Of a stretch of DNA of 64,000 nucleotides, positions 12,690-24,660 are shown piece by piece. The notes beneath the pieces were generated by a model. It searched no databases, had not been told where the DNA came from, and was given only the letters and a program-made list of their open reading frames with translations. The position numbers and the translations under genes were made by a program. Origin of the DNA: Protopterus annectens (taxonomy: Eukaryota; Chordata; Ceratodontiformes; Protopteridae); NCBI RefSeq assembly GCF_019279795.1, contig NC_056735.1, positions 1,934,636,199 to 1,934,700,198 of the forward strand, given 5' to 3'. Position 1 is the stretch's first letter. Each line of letters starts with the position of its first letter.

Positions 12690-15380
12690 TGCCGAAATAA
12701 AATATTCTTTGAACTGTCAGGGGAGGCACCTCAGTTACAATGTACTTTTTATATCAGAAACTTGGTTAAGTAAATCTAGCCTTCCATTTATACAAAAGGA
12801 CACATAGGTTTAGAATAGATGGAAGTGACAGACCGATGTCTAATCACATTAAAGATGTCTTCCATGTGAGTGGCATGCAGTTTGATGATGACAGTGAAAT
12901 AGAATTAAAATAGGCAGTAACAAATAAAAGTTAGAAATATATATATATATTTTTTTTCAGGCAGCCAGGTCAGGATAAGCTTAAACAACAACTATTTTTG
13001 AATCACTCTAAATTTTTTTGTTTGAAGGGGTATACATAATTGACAGTGACCTCAATGTCCTAATCTCTGTTGTTGATTATTACATGCAGGTAATGAACAA
13101 GTTTGTGAATTATTCGAACTTATTGTCTTAAAGAGCTGTATATAGAAAGTAAACAACCCAACAAGGCTAATGGAATCTTTGATGTGGTCAGGGTAAAACA
13201 GAAACAAGACTGTAGAGAAATTAAACTAGCAACAGGGTTATGGAATTTAGGTATAGTCTGGAAGATTATATTTTTTACCACTAAACCTTACTGGCTCTCC
13301 TAGAATGTAGATTGTAAAAAGAAAAATGGAATATTAGATAATTGGGATAAATGCCAGTATTAATGCATGTTGGTATATTTTAATTTTATTGACTCCATTG
13401 TTGAAAAGGAAGTATTTATATGTCTTACAATAAGCATTCAAAACCAATTGTCCTCCCTGGTGGACAAAAAGTCTTACTACACTGTCTGAAAAGAAAAAAA
13501 TACATGTGCAATAAAGGATACATCTTCATCTGAAAAGAATCTGTACAGATATTCAACACTTAGATCAAGTTTAAGATGTTGTATAAGAAGGGCAATGTGA
13601 ACTCATAAGTGTAATTGAATAAGTAATTGTGATGTGAATAAAAAATGTTTCAGAAACATTTGAGATGTTAGATCTTAATCAAAGAATAATCATAGCTGCA
13701 GACATTCATAGACAATAATTTGAGGATTCTTGATAAGGAAGAAATTCTTAAACTTTTTATTCATTCCCTTTTTTTTTCTTTTCTTTGGATGCTACATGGG
13801 CTACTCTGAAATATTTATAAATTCCAAAACGTTCTTGATTATTCCACATCCAAGTATTGCCCAAGGGGATGTAATGAATGCCCTGATGAGATTAAAGAAC
13901 ATCAAGCTGCTGGGTCTGACAACCTTAAATGTATTTTATTGAATAAATCAGGCAAAAGACTGGTGCCATCTTTAGTTTACCTGTTTCAAGAAAGTCTAGC
14001 AGCTAGTTATATATCAGAAGTATAAAAGAAAGCAGTGCTTATCCCCAAACCAGAGTGCAGTAAGGCCTCCTTGATAAGGAAATATAGACCCATAAGTCTG
14101 ACTATTACATTAGGAATATTATATGAAAGACTCCTTGTGAGTAAAATCTCTGAAAGTAACAACCTCGGTAAAGATGTAAGTCAACATGGATTCTAGCAGG
14201 AAAGTCACATTTACCAAATGTATTGCCTTTTTGCACAGATATAAAACAGCTGTTGGATCAGGGACATGTTGTTGATACTATCTATTCGGATTTATCTAGG
14301 ACAGGTGACTTAGTCACATATAAGATAATTATAATAGAAAAAAAGTAGATGAAAATTAAACGCTGCATAATTATTTGGATAACATTTGTTTAAATACTTA
14401 TTGTTAAGTAAGAATAACTGTTGTTTACACTGCTCAGGCAGTTATTAAAAGGGAATACCACAGGAACTGGCATTCAATACGTTTATGGCAATACTGCCAA
14501 CCTGTGAAATAATATGGGTCAACAAGTTTGCTGATGACTCCAAGAATGAGGCTGTTTTACTCACATTGCTGACTATATACTATAGAAGACTGCAAAACTA
14601 TTAGGAGTCTCTCTTTGAGTGGCTCAGAAAAGAACTATTTAATGCTGTCAAATAAAAAGTGTTGCATTTTGGTAAAGAGAAGAGACGACAACCACGTGAC
14701 ATGGACAGTCAGTTGTTAGCATCTTCAGAAACTGTAAAGATATGGGGGTGCTGACAGCACTCGTAAATTAAGTAGCAATGTAACAGAGATTGTTGCATGA
14801 TCTTATTGTATTCTCTGTGTCATCACTCATATAACAAAATGAAGTACTACTGCGTATATACAGAACTTATATAAGGGCTTTTACTGAATACAGTGACTTA
14901 GATTGCCTTATATTAAAGACCAGATTATGATGCTAAAAAGAATGCAAAAGACACTAACAAGGAATGTTGCAGGGGTGAGAGAGTTAAATTACCATTAAAA
15001 ATTGCAAAATCCTAAACTCTATAAGATACAGAATGCTTATAAGAGTTAGAGAATGTTGATGTTTTGCAGCTGCCGTAGGAGATACATTCTGTTAATGTGA
15101 TCTTAACACCCAAAACAAAAAATGCAGGTAGCCTAATGTCTAATATTCAGAGAATGACAATGGAAAGTTGCTTACCTGGTAGGGTTGGGGGATTGTGAAG
15201 CAAATTTCCATAAGAGGTTAGACTAGAAGCAAAGTTTACAATCTTCAAAAGTTTTGGTGAATAATGAGCAGGGAATAAAGTCTAAGATCCATTATTTAGT
15301 AGCAATGTCTCCAAGCTAACCTCATTTGAGGCTGTTGCATGTGTAACTCAATAGACTGAAATACACTAAAATCTGAGACA
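12690..15380 (+). mobile_element. CR1-group LINE relic of a second lineage
   Basis: The plus strand gives scattered protein pieces in order. These are an endonuclease-like DLNVLIS near 13040, and NPTRLMESL near 13157-13185, which is common before the end of the endonuclease. Next come finger-domain pieces (GLTTLN, KYRPISLT) near 13910-14110, SQHGF near 14180-14195, a motif A region (TIYSDLS) near 14275-14300, and motif C FADDSK near 14525-14545, followed by VLHFGKEK near 14660. Wording around motif C differs from the CR1 copies at 9309 and 15840, so this is another lineage of the CR1/Rex group. Many stops make it inactive. Ends are approximate. Confidence 0.7.
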
Positions 15381-15507
15381 TATCAGTCTGAAATAAAATG
15401 CCAAGGGATCCAGCATGCATTCATTCACTTAGGAAAATTTCTGGAAAAATATCAATGGAAAAACATCTTAATTTAGCTTGTTCACCCTGAGAGAGATTGT
15501 GTGTGTG

Positions 15508-15510
<3 letters not shown>

Positions 15511-15569
<59 letters not shown>
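15511..15569. repeat. (GT)n microsatellite
   Basis: About 29 uninterrupted GT dinucleotides. Open frames of alternating Val-Cys residues here are artefacts. Confidence 0.97.
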
Positions 15570-15571
<2 letters not shown>

Positions 15572-15897
15572 GCTCTGTGTAAAGCTAAAACAGAAAAAAG
15601 AATAATTTACACTTTATTCAGCTGCTTTTACTGTAATTGTGTTCTTCCTACTGTATCACCTTATTTTTACGGTGTGCTGTTAAGTGTTCAAGTGCTTTTT
15701 TTCTGATGCATTTATTGTTGCTTGTTAGTAGCCCGATTAAATTTATCTGTTACTCTAAGCATCTAAGTTTTGTTTTTTGTACTTGTGCTTCAGGCCAGTT
15801 ACTTTTTAGTTAAGAAGGTTTATGTGGTCTACACTCTTGTGGACAAGCCCTTATCAAAACCCTCTCGGCATAAGTACCCCCAAGCATTCGGAACACT

Positions 15898-16663
15898 ATG
15901 CCTGGACAATTCACATCAGTTTCTCCTGCCAGCCTGGTCGACATGGGCATACCGAGACAGTGCAGCAAATGCCTCATGTTTGCAAATGTCCCTCTTCTCC
16001 TAGCACATAATTCCTCTACTTGCAATAAATGCATCTGCATCAGTAACCTGGAATCTATCCTGTCTTGCACCACAGTCAGTACTCCAGACAAAGAGGAGAT
16101 TGCCAGCACAAACTTCACACCACTCCCATCACATAGCCAAGCACAATACACACACCTATGCATAGGTCCTCAATAAAAACTTACCTAAACAGCAGAGACT
16201 TCCAAAACACACTCACAAACATTCCACACACAACACCAAACGCATCACACACAGCAGATAACACACCTGTGTCTCACAAACACAACCCATAGGGCAAAAC
16301 AAAAAACCATCACACCCCACAAGGTATAACAATTAACCAAACATACTAGTTATTGGAGACGCAGTTGTGAAACACACCGATGTCCCCCTCACTAGGCTTG
16401 ACAAGGAAAAGGTCACTGTCAGTTGTTTGTCTGATGCTAGAATCTACCACATCACACATACACTTAAGTCTCTTCACAACAAGTACAAGTTTGACTCTGC
16501 AATTGTCCATGTTGATGTGAATGACTTGAGACATACCACCCTGAACTATATGAAGATAGACATGATTGATGTCTCAGACTATGTGTACAAGGCAGGTATG
16601 ACCCTAGCCCTAAGCAGCATCCTACTTCACCAAAAATGCTACCACAATTCTAACAAAAAATAA
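15898..16663 (+). pseudogene. CR1 ORF1 (zinc-knuckle and SGNH esterase-like), broken
   Basis: The first open piece (15898-16176) contains paired cysteines, CSKC followed about 20 residues later by CNKC, then an ISNLESIL helix. This fits the PHD/zinc-knuckle found at the start of CR1 ORF1 proteins. The second piece (16367-16663) follows an upstream VIGDAVVKH and reads TDVPLTRLD, ARIYHIT and AIVHVDVNDL. This resembles the SGNH-esterase fold of CR1 ORF1, where GDSIVRH and VVHVGTNDL are usual; here the block I serine position reads alanine (GDA) and the GTND glycine-threonine is lost. The two pieces are separated by a stop and a CA-rich insertion. Family knowledge: ORF1 binds RNA and may act on membranes. 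The domain assignment is from wording alone. Confidence 0.7.
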
Positions 16664-16744
16664 TTGACTTCAACAATTGGCTTAGTTTCTGGTGTCATTC
16701 CAAGGGGATCCAGTATCTGACTGCCTGGGATGATGTGGTTGACA

Positions 16745-19690
16745 GGCCTTGATGCTTTGCCAGAGATGGCCTCCACATGTCACCACTGGGATTCCAGATC
16801 CTGGCCATGGTCCTCACCTCCCCCATTGTGCCTTTTTTAAGCAATGTCCCAAAGACAAATCTTCCAACATAAAAGATCTCTCAAAAAGCAAACTGAAGGT
16901 CATGCTGCTTAATGCTAGGAACCTTAACCTGAAGATGCACTCACTGGAGGCTCTCCTTGCATTGGAAGATGCCGATGGCTGTGTGGTGATGGAATCTTGG
17001 TTCAGAGCTGCAGAGAGCACCCCTACCTTACCAGGCTACACCAAATTACACACATTCTAACCCCAAAATGAGGTTGGGAAGACTAAAAGTGGTAGAATCT
17101 CTGTATTCATTAAGGACAAGCGCACCTCCAGACTGGTTTGCCAGCTTGATGCACTGGAACTACTCCAGGTGCAACTGACAGTTGGCAAGGCACCCATCCA
17201 AGTTATAGCCAGCTATAGACCCCTGTATATGACTCAGGACACCCACTCCTCTTACCTGGATCTACTTGACTCCATCAAAGTACCCCCTAACACCCTGATC
17301 CTTGGTGACTTCAACTACTCAAACCATAGACTGGGTGAACTATTCCTGGACTAATGCACTCACTCAGTGATTCCTTGGCTTCATCAATTCTAACACACTA
17401 GACCAGCTCGTCTCATCCCCCACAAGGGGAGACAACATTCTGGACTTGGTTCTCACCAAAATGTGTGACAACTGCACCACTCCCATAGTATGTACTTCCC
17501 TGGTAAGATCAGATCATTGGACTGTCTCCTTCAAAGTTTCTATCCCACCCAACACCCCCCAGCCATAATCGAGATAAAAAAACTTCACTACGACTACCTA
17601 AGGGAGGATATTTGTAGCTTCACACCACCAACTCCCTCAGAGGATGCAGACAACTATGCTGAACAGTACACCAATGCAGTATACAAGCACCTGTACAACT
17701 ACATGGACTAAGTCATACCCAAAATAACTAAAACCTGTTTGGTGGACATCCTCTATCAACAGGCTTTACAACAAAAGGAAGAGACTCTTGTCCAAGACTA
17801 AAAAGGAACAAATTCCAAATTGGAAAAACTCCCTCCTTAGCCTCAACAAGCAAATTAGATCACTATTAAAAACCTCCAAAGCCAATTATGAATCGAAACT
17901 AGCCTCCGCAACAAAGGGGAAACCTCAAAGCCTTCTTCAGTTACATCAGGAACCTCCATGGCAAAGCCAAGGATTGTTCTGATATAGTACTTAACACTAT
18001 CACTTACACTGATCCTGATGACTTAGCCAACCTGCTAGCAGATAGGTTCAGCACAAACTTCAACCCCCCAAATGCCCTTTTCACATCTCCAGTACTTGTC
18101 CCACACCTCACATCTCCCTAGATCAAGTGGTAAAGCCCCTATCCAAGGAAAAGAACACAGCTTCCATGGAACCTGATAGTATCCCAGGCTATATTCTGCA
18201 CCATCTCCAGCAAGAATTGCCTTCGTCACTAAACAGTCTATTCAACCACAGCCTAAGTACAGGTTTCATTCCAGCAGAGTGAATAACTGCCATTGTCATT
18301 CCCTTGCACAAAGGTGGTGCCACTACTGACCCTGGAACCAATTGCCCCATTAGCTTGACAAGTATGATCTGTAAAGCCATTGAGTGTGTTATTACGGATC
18401 TCATAAACAAGGATATAAGCAATCTACAAGCACTTGACCCCAGCCACTTCAGATTAGTCAAGGGCAGATCTTGCCTTTTGAACTTGGCTGTCTTCTTTGA
18501 CACTGTCACCAATGCCCTGGATGAGGGAAAATCAGTACATACAGCTTACCTTGGCTTGACCAAGGTCTTTGACACAATCCCCCACTTGGGTATCATAAAA
18601 AAGCTAATGCAACTTGGTGTAAATCCCTATCTCATCAGGTGGGTGGCCAACTGGCTCACTGACAGGACCCTCAAGGTCCAAATAGATGCCTCCACCTGTG
18701 ATAGCAGACCTGTCACTAGTGGAGTTCCCCAGAGATCTGACCTGGTCCCCATACTATTTGGCATCTACTTCTCAAAGGTCCAGGCAAAGACAAAAGGCCT
18801 GTGGCTGACCAAGTTTGTGGACAACTGTAAGTTAGATGCTGTCATTGACTCTCCAAATGATGTTAACATACTGCAAGAAGATCTCACAGCAACTAATGAC
18901 TGATGCCAAAGTCATGGCCTCAAGCTAAATGCAAAAAAATGTATCATCATACCATTCGGCAAAAACACGGCCGCTACTGATTACCACATTAACGGCAACC
19001 CCCTTAATACACAACCTGTGGTGAGAGACTTGGATACTCAAGTTGATAGCAATCTCACATTCGACCATCATGTAGTAGTAGTGGTCAGAAAAGCCTTTTA
19101 CTTAGTTCATCTCATATGTAAAGGGATTGCATCTAGAAAAAAAAAGAGGTTATTACCTCTCTATATTCCTCTCTCATTAGACCAATAATTTAGTATAATG
19201 TCCCATTTGCTATGTACGTCTCCAGACATCTGCACCAACTGGAATGGCCACAGAAATACCTCACAAAGAGAATCCATGACCTCCAACACCTATTCTATGT
19301 GGACAGGCTCAAATCACGGTCACTCTACTCAGTATCATACAGATTGCTCAGAGGTGATCTGTGTCTTGCCTACAAGGCAATCTCAGACCTGCCTTACTAG
19401 AGATGCTCCATATCTGTAAGTCTAACTCCTCACACATTACCCACTCGAAAGGCCTGAATCTAATATGCAACATCAACAAAACCTGCTGGAGAGACAAGTT
19501 TGTCTCCCAGAGGCTACCCCATCTCTGGAATAGACTTCCCATACACATCAAACAGAATACCTTGCTGATCCCCTTCAAGCGCAACCTTGATGAGTGGATA
19601 GGAAACCACATATTGGTCCCAGGGCTTCCACCTGTGCCCCTCATTGACAAGGGTGACACGTGCAGAGTGAAGTTTCTTTTTTGGGGATAA
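16745..19690 (+). pseudogene. CR1 ORF2 (endonuclease plus reverse transcriptase), broken
   Basis: Endonuclease pieces: KVMLLNARNLNLKMHSLEAL near 16895-16955, ESWF near 16990, ILGDFNYSNHR near 17295-17335, and TRGDNILDLVLTK near 17420-17460. The linker (17720-18000) matches the minus-strand CR1. The reverse transcriptase core is 18304-18903: LHKGGATTDPG, AYLGLTKVFDTIP (motif A, with the catalytic aspartate region changed to GLTKVF), GVPQRS (motif B, glutamine kept but the glycine changed to arginine), and KFVDNCKLD where motif C FADD has become FVDN. The catalytic aspartates are therefore partly lost. The C-terminal part at 19212-19690 ends close to the 3' tail. Several stops separate these pieces. 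Confidence 0.88.
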
Positions 19691-19756
19691 ATTATTGGCT
19701 AGGCTTGTAAGAGCCCAGGGCCATTAACCTAGTAACCTCCTATGATCCTATGAACA

Positions 19757-20444
19757 GGGAACAAGGCTTGTATGTTATGTAGCCTTTTTTATTAATTTAG
19801 TGGTCATAAATGCTAGCTTAGACAAAATGTGTATAAATCAGATTTAATGAATTTAAAATACATTAACTACTGAAACAAGGATCAAATATTAAGGTTCTAG
19901 CATCATCAAAATGACAGCCTGAGATTTCAGTTTTATTGCATCTTTGTGAATACAGAGTACTTACAATATTCACTAATAAAATGATTGTTTCCAGTATGTA
20001 ATGCATTCCAACTTACCTGCTACTAAAAGCATATCCAATAGTATAAGGAATTTAAGCATGTCATGACTTCTTGGGTACAAATTGCAAAGTTATCCATGCT
20101 ATGCTTCCATGATGCTGAATGGAAATTCTTGACTTTTGCAAAAATCATAAAATGTCTCAGCAAATTGTGTTTATTTTTTAATGCTTCTCTTCAAGAGAAA
20201 TGGTTAATGTCCTAACGTACAACAAAATATTTAACAATGGGATAATTTTAAACACATATTTTATTAAAAGGGTAAAACATCTCTTTGCCAAATGTTTATT
20301 ACAGTCCAATTATTATTTTTTTTTGAGGGAAAATGCAGTCATGTAAAAGGCTATCTGTTATTTTGTGGGAAAAGCTGTTTACTTCTCTCTGTTCTCTCTG
20401 CAAGTTTCTATGCCGTTGGTTCTACTGCAATTGAATCTGTATGA

Positions 20445-20446
<2 letters not shown>
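19757..20446. other. Unassigned AT-rich intergenic DNA
   Basis: Nothing recognised between the CR1 3' end and the (AC)n microsatellite. Confidence 0.5.
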
Positions 20447-20520
<74 letters not shown>

Positions 20521-20556
20521 CATATCAATCTATCTCTATATTTCTCTCTCTTTCTG

Positions 20557-20588
<32 letters not shown>
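20447..20588. repeat. (AC)n, (TC)n and (TA)n compound microsatellite
   Basis: About 36 AC units (20447-20519), then a TATC/TCTC-rich stretch and (TA)n to about 20588, directly before the foldback element. Confidence 0.95.
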
Positions 20589-20595
20589 ATAGATG

Positions 20596-21125
20596 GGTAT
20601 ACTTCAGAAAGTCGAAAACCCATATAGTCAAATTATAAAACACCAAGACCATAACGGTGAAAATGTATTTAATCGAAAGCTTAAAATAATGAAATACGGA
20701 ACATTGAACTATGCAACTTGCCAGAAGTACTGTCTGCACTTAAAGGGACACTTCTCCATTTAAACACAGCCTACACTAAATAACTATCAGCGGTTTGAAA
20801 AGGAGATCATGGTACAGTGAGGATCAGGAAATTTGCCCTTTTTTCACTGTAATACGATCTTCAAGTTGGTATATATAATTTAGAGGGTGTGTGTGGGGTG
20901 CAGGGGACATACCCCTCTGCAAAACTGCTGATACTTATTTAGTGCAGGCTGTCTTTAAACTGAGAAGTGTTCCTTTAAGTACAGACTGGGCTTCTGGTAA
21001 GTTGTATAGTTCAGTGTTCTGGGTATTGTTATTTTAAACTTTCAATTAAATGGATTTTCACTATTATGATCTCTGTGTTTGTTTTGTAATTCAACTATAT
21101 GGGTTTTTGACTTTCTGAAGTAGAC

Positions 21126-21126
<1 letters not shown>
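20596..21126. mobile_element. Foldback-type non-autonomous DNA transposon with ~220-bp inverted repeats
   Basis: The two halves are long inverted repeats of each other. The left starts GGTATACTTCAGAAAGTC and the right, read in reverse, GGTCTACTTCAGAAAGTC. Matching continues through AAACCCATATAG, AGTTTAAAATAA-like and GCCTGCACTAAATAA-like words for about 220 bases on each side. The centre (about 20820-20900) contains a motif, CCCTTTTTTCACTGTAATAC, also found in repeats at 27190 and 55680. It has no coding capacity. It sits between two (TA)-rich microsatellites, suggesting a preference for TA-rich targets. The superfamily is not certain, because the target duplication is masked by the flanking simple repeats. 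Confidence 0.85.

Positions 21127-21129
<3 letters not shown>

Positions 21130-21180
<51 letters not shown>
21130..21180. repeat. (TA)n microsatellite
   Basis: About 24 AT/TA units directly after the foldback element. Confidence 0.95.
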
Positions 21181-21184
<4 letters not shown>

Positions 21185-21227
21185 ATTGCATGTAAAGATA
21201 TAGAAAGAGAAATGAGCGCATGCACGT

Positions 21228-21228
<1 letters not shown>

Positions 21229-21269
<41 letters not shown>
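21229..21269. repeat. (CA)n microsatellite
   Basis: About 20 CA units. The open frames here are repeat artefacts. Confidence 0.95.
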
Positions 21270-21271
<2 letters not shown>

Positions 21272-21954
21272 ATAAATCGGCTCTATCCCTCCTTACTACT
21301 TCATCATCAGCAGGATTATCTGTGCTGGTTGCAATGCACTGCACTGTACGTCTTCAATACGTCCTTTGTGGATTCTTTCTTCTACATATTCATACTTCTT
21401 TAAAGCCTTGAATGTCTACAGTCCAAGAAGGTTCATCACAGACAAAAACTGCAATTAGATATTGTAAGTAAAATAAACTATATGACTTGAGCATCCTGCC
21501 ATGACCAATATTTCAATGTGTTTTTCACAATATGAAACAATAGCCTGGAGAACTGAAAACAAACAGATCATAGTATTCAAGACTTAGTTACAAAATATGA
21601 GGTACTTGAGAGAGAAAAATATATCGCATTACTAATTAAGAACATGTGAGAAAAATCTGACCTTTCCAAGTCTGACAATATGACTTTCATCAAGAACTAT
21701 TTTATCCTTCTTCTCCCCTTGTCATCAAAATACCATGCACAGAGTATTTATAAAAGTATATATTTGAAAAATAAGACATACTTTCATTAAAACTAAACTC
21801 ATTTTTCCCAGACAGATTGATAATGAAATTTTAGCAAAGACATTCACAACAGGGGTACCCTAGACTAAGCGATTTTATATCCTTTTACATAATACTACTG
21901 ATTTTTTGTTATGATTTAAGGCTACATTATCCATTGGTATTATTAATTATTTAG

Positions 21955-21955
<1 letters not shown>
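21270..21955. other. Unassigned AT-rich DNA
   Basis: Nothing recognised between the two microsatellites. Confidence 0.5.
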
Positions 21956-22023
<68 letters not shown>

Positions 22024-22047
22024 TGTGTGAGTGTGTGTGTGCATGTG
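21956..22047. repeat. (GT)n microsatellite, interrupted at the 3' side
   Basis: About 33 GT units, followed by GT-rich sequence with TT, GA and CA interruptions to about 22050. Confidence 0.95.
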
Positions 22048-23060
22048 TGTTTAGAAGATGGCAAATTTTGTATGCATAAGAAGGAGGTGCAAGCATGTAG
22101 ATATTTATATAATTGTTGTATGCATCCTCGCTATACATATAATGGAATACTATGTTGTCGATTTATGACAAGAAGTAGATTAAATAGTAAGGAGACAGAT
22201 TGTGTTAATGAGCTTGAAATGATGTCTATGGATTTTGTGTATAATGGTTCCAAAGTAGATATGTTAGAAAAGAATACAATTTTAGAGTTCTTAAAGAATG
22301 TGATGCTGTAGCCATACCTTATTTTTCATAAACTCATAGTTTATCTTCCAACTCTAATAACAGTACTCAGTGCATTAGATATGCAATGAAATATAGTAGA
22401 CATATTAAATATATTACTCAAATTATTAAAAAAATTGTCTGTTTTGTCATCATTGCCAGACATTTCACATATTGTAGGCAATGCACCAATATCTGTTTGT
22501 AATAGTGAAAGGAATTTAAAACTGAAGTTTTGTCATAAGGAGATTACACCTATATGTGTACCTAAGGTTACGACAAGATCCACAATATCATATCATAATT
22601 TCCAGCCTTCTTCTTATATAAATAAAAGACATTCTTTTAAGCATCCAGTTACCAACATTTTTGTATTTAACTATTTTGCTACATGCAGGACATCTAATTT
22701 AGAATATATAGCTACCTGTGAATGATGCAATTGTTTTTTCATAAGTATAACTAATAGAATACTAAAAGAATTAATACCTGAGCATTCATCAGATATACAG
22801 TGAAACTATGAGAAATGAATTAGCAGCACATATTTTAGTGAATAGTAATGTAAGTAAATGTAGTTTTAGAATTATCACTACCCTATATCCTACTATTTGA
22901 GTGGGCACTATTTATTTAAAAATGAATATACAGAGTACAAATGGATTAATTACTTTTATGCAGATAATTATCCTGGTTTATATAACACAGTAACTATTAA
23001 ACTAGTTTTGAAAATAGGTCTTTAATTATTTTAACATTTAACTACATGAATATTTAATTA
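22048..23060 (+). mobile_element. Penelope-like retroelement relic (RT C-terminus plus GIY-YIG)
   Basis: Three successive pieces fit the C-terminal half of a Penelope-like element. At 22100-22310, YLYNCCMHPRYTYNG and FMTRSRLNSKETD, then EMMSMDFVYNG, correspond to the conserved HP..K.GI, R..RI and F..RGY blocks after the reverse transcriptase. At 22440-22560, PDISHIVGNAPISVCNSERN corresponds to the usual stretch ending in a P.NL(K/R) motif. At about 22680-22800, LEYIATCEWCNCFFI-like and ITNRILKELIPEHSSDI correspond to a GIY-YIG endonuclease with the R...EH-containing helix. In-frame stops (22726 and later) make it inactive. Penelope elements use the GIY-YIG nuclease to nick targets. Similar fragments lie at 52046-53765 and 59310-59660. 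Confidence 0.75.
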
Positions 23061-23635
23061 TTTTATCCGGCAAAATTTTGGTTATTTTTGTGCTTGTGAT
23101 TGTATTTAAACTCACTGTTGTTTTATAACTTTATCAGCATTGAAAATACATGTCCTCAAAAGCTTTGCAATTTCATTGTTTGCTTTATTAAACATGAAAG
23201 TAGAAAGGACACTTCTGTATGGATTTTGGTATTTCTTTCTGTGGATCTGTCCTCCTTAGTCTCAGACTTCTTGTTATTTGTGTGTGTGACTGTTGTCAAT
23301 TTCAGACATGACCTGGGCTTTGTGAAGTGAGAAAAAAATATATGGTTAAGTATTTACTAGCATGTTTACAAAAGTGTTTCAGTTGTATGCATTAAACAAA
23401 TGTAGTTGGTATCGACAGCAAAACAGGGCATCTAGATATCACGTTCAAAAGCATAAAAATTCTTAGAAGGAAGTTTGAACCAGAATTCCTAAAACATGCA
23501 TATTCAGATTTTTTTTCAAATGTTATTTCAGTTTAGCCTTAACGCAGTTTAGTGTTTCTTGTTTTCTTAAATATGTGCGGATAAGGTTCATTATAGAAGC
23601 ATCATGTCTCATCTGGACTTTTTCTGCAATATGTG
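23061..23635. other. Unassigned AT-rich DNA
   Basis: Nothing recognised. Confidence 0.5.
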
Positions 23636-24440
23636 TTTAGTACCTGGATTTACTTAGGGTTGGGGTGCCATCCTGATTTACTCAAAGTATGATTGATCTT
23701 TAAATAGCAGTCTGGCTATTAAGGGAAGATATTGGTAGGTTGTTATGATTTTTAGATAGCATTGAACTGAGCAGTCAGGAGCATCTGCTTTGTATAAGGA
23801 GCCAATTAAGTCCAATAAATTTGCTTTATTATGCCACATTGCTGGGTGTAGGTGCTGGCAAGCAGAGCAAATCTGCAAATTTTATTTTCTGCAGGTTGTA
23901 GAATATTGTGATCAATCCAGCTTCCAAAGCCAGCAAATGAAAGTCATATTCTAATTTGTGAATGAGAACATTTTCAGCAATTGTAACAAATGTTCAATTG
24001 GGAAGAGTATTACCAATAACTTGTTTAGTGTGGCTTTTAGAAAGGAATGATCCAAAAATCAAGTCGATGCAGTTTTGTGCTTACATGGGGTACAGTATTG
24101 TTCATTTTGCCATGAACAAGAAGGGTGGTAAGGTTAGTCAGTGTTTTGGAGCAAGAAAGAAGCATGAAGTTACATTTTTTGGGGTTAATTAGAAGTATAT
24201 TTCCAGTCACCAAGCAGTGTAAAGCTGTACTGGAGTTTATGTTTTACATTTATGGAGACTTACCAGATTCAATCAAGAGGAGGTCATCTGTATATATAAC
24301 TACTCTGAGAGATGGGGTGATGTGTGCACGATCATTAAAGAATAGTAAAAACAGTAGCCACTAAACACAGAGCCTTGGTGTACAACAATATTAAGACTTG
24401 CAGCATCAGGAAGCATGTTACAGGATCATAGTTATTATCT
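23636..24440 (-). mobile_element. L2-like LINE relic, reverse transcriptase part
   Basis: Minus-strand pieces: HQGSVFSGYCF-like motif B near 24370-24400, motif C IYTDDLLLIES near 24265-24300 (YADD changed to YTDD), INPKKCNFMLLS near 24155-24190, then a decayed thumb region to about 23680. The order and wording match L2/CR1-group reverse transcriptases. It has many stops and is short, so it is an old truncated copy. Confidence 0.65.
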
Positions 24441-24507
24441 GTCTGCCATGTAACTTATAAACCACGTTCTAGCATTCATTCTAATTTTGCTGAGATTGCT
24501 TAGTAGA

Positions 24508-24660
24508 ATTATGTTTGTTTGTTTGTTAGTTTGGTTTGTTGGTTAGCTCTGGTTACTTGCTTCCTTGCTTGCTTCACTAGTTGATTAGTTGTTGGTTGAT
24601 ATATTCATTGTTTGGTTAGTTGGTTAGTTGCTCCCTTGTTTTTATGTTTGCTTGTTTATT
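24508..24660. repeat. Degenerate TTTG/TTGG-rich simple repeat
   Basis: Repeated GTTTGTTTG, GGTTAGTTGG and CTTGCTTGC words make a low-complexity stretch. Confidence 0.8.

Larger units (their letters stand above)
15840..19756 (+). mobile_element. CR1 LINE, nearly full length, broken
   Basis: A 3.9-kb CR1 with both ORFs in order. ORF1 pieces occupy 15898-16663. ORF2 runs 16745-19690 with endonuclease, reverse transcriptase and C-terminal domain. The 3' end carries the family tail (GGCTAGGCTTGTAAGAGCCC, then CCTATGATCCTATGAA) at 19697-19755, the same terminal wording as the minus-strand CR1 at 9309. Stops and frameshifts interrupt both ORFs. A CA-rich stretch (16190-16330) lies inside ORF1. The start is approximate, since no target-site duplication was found. 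Confidence 0.9.

Noticed and set aside
22048-23060. A host GIY-YIG gene
   Set aside because: The order of blocks before the nuclease matches Penelope-like elements, and in-frame stops are present.
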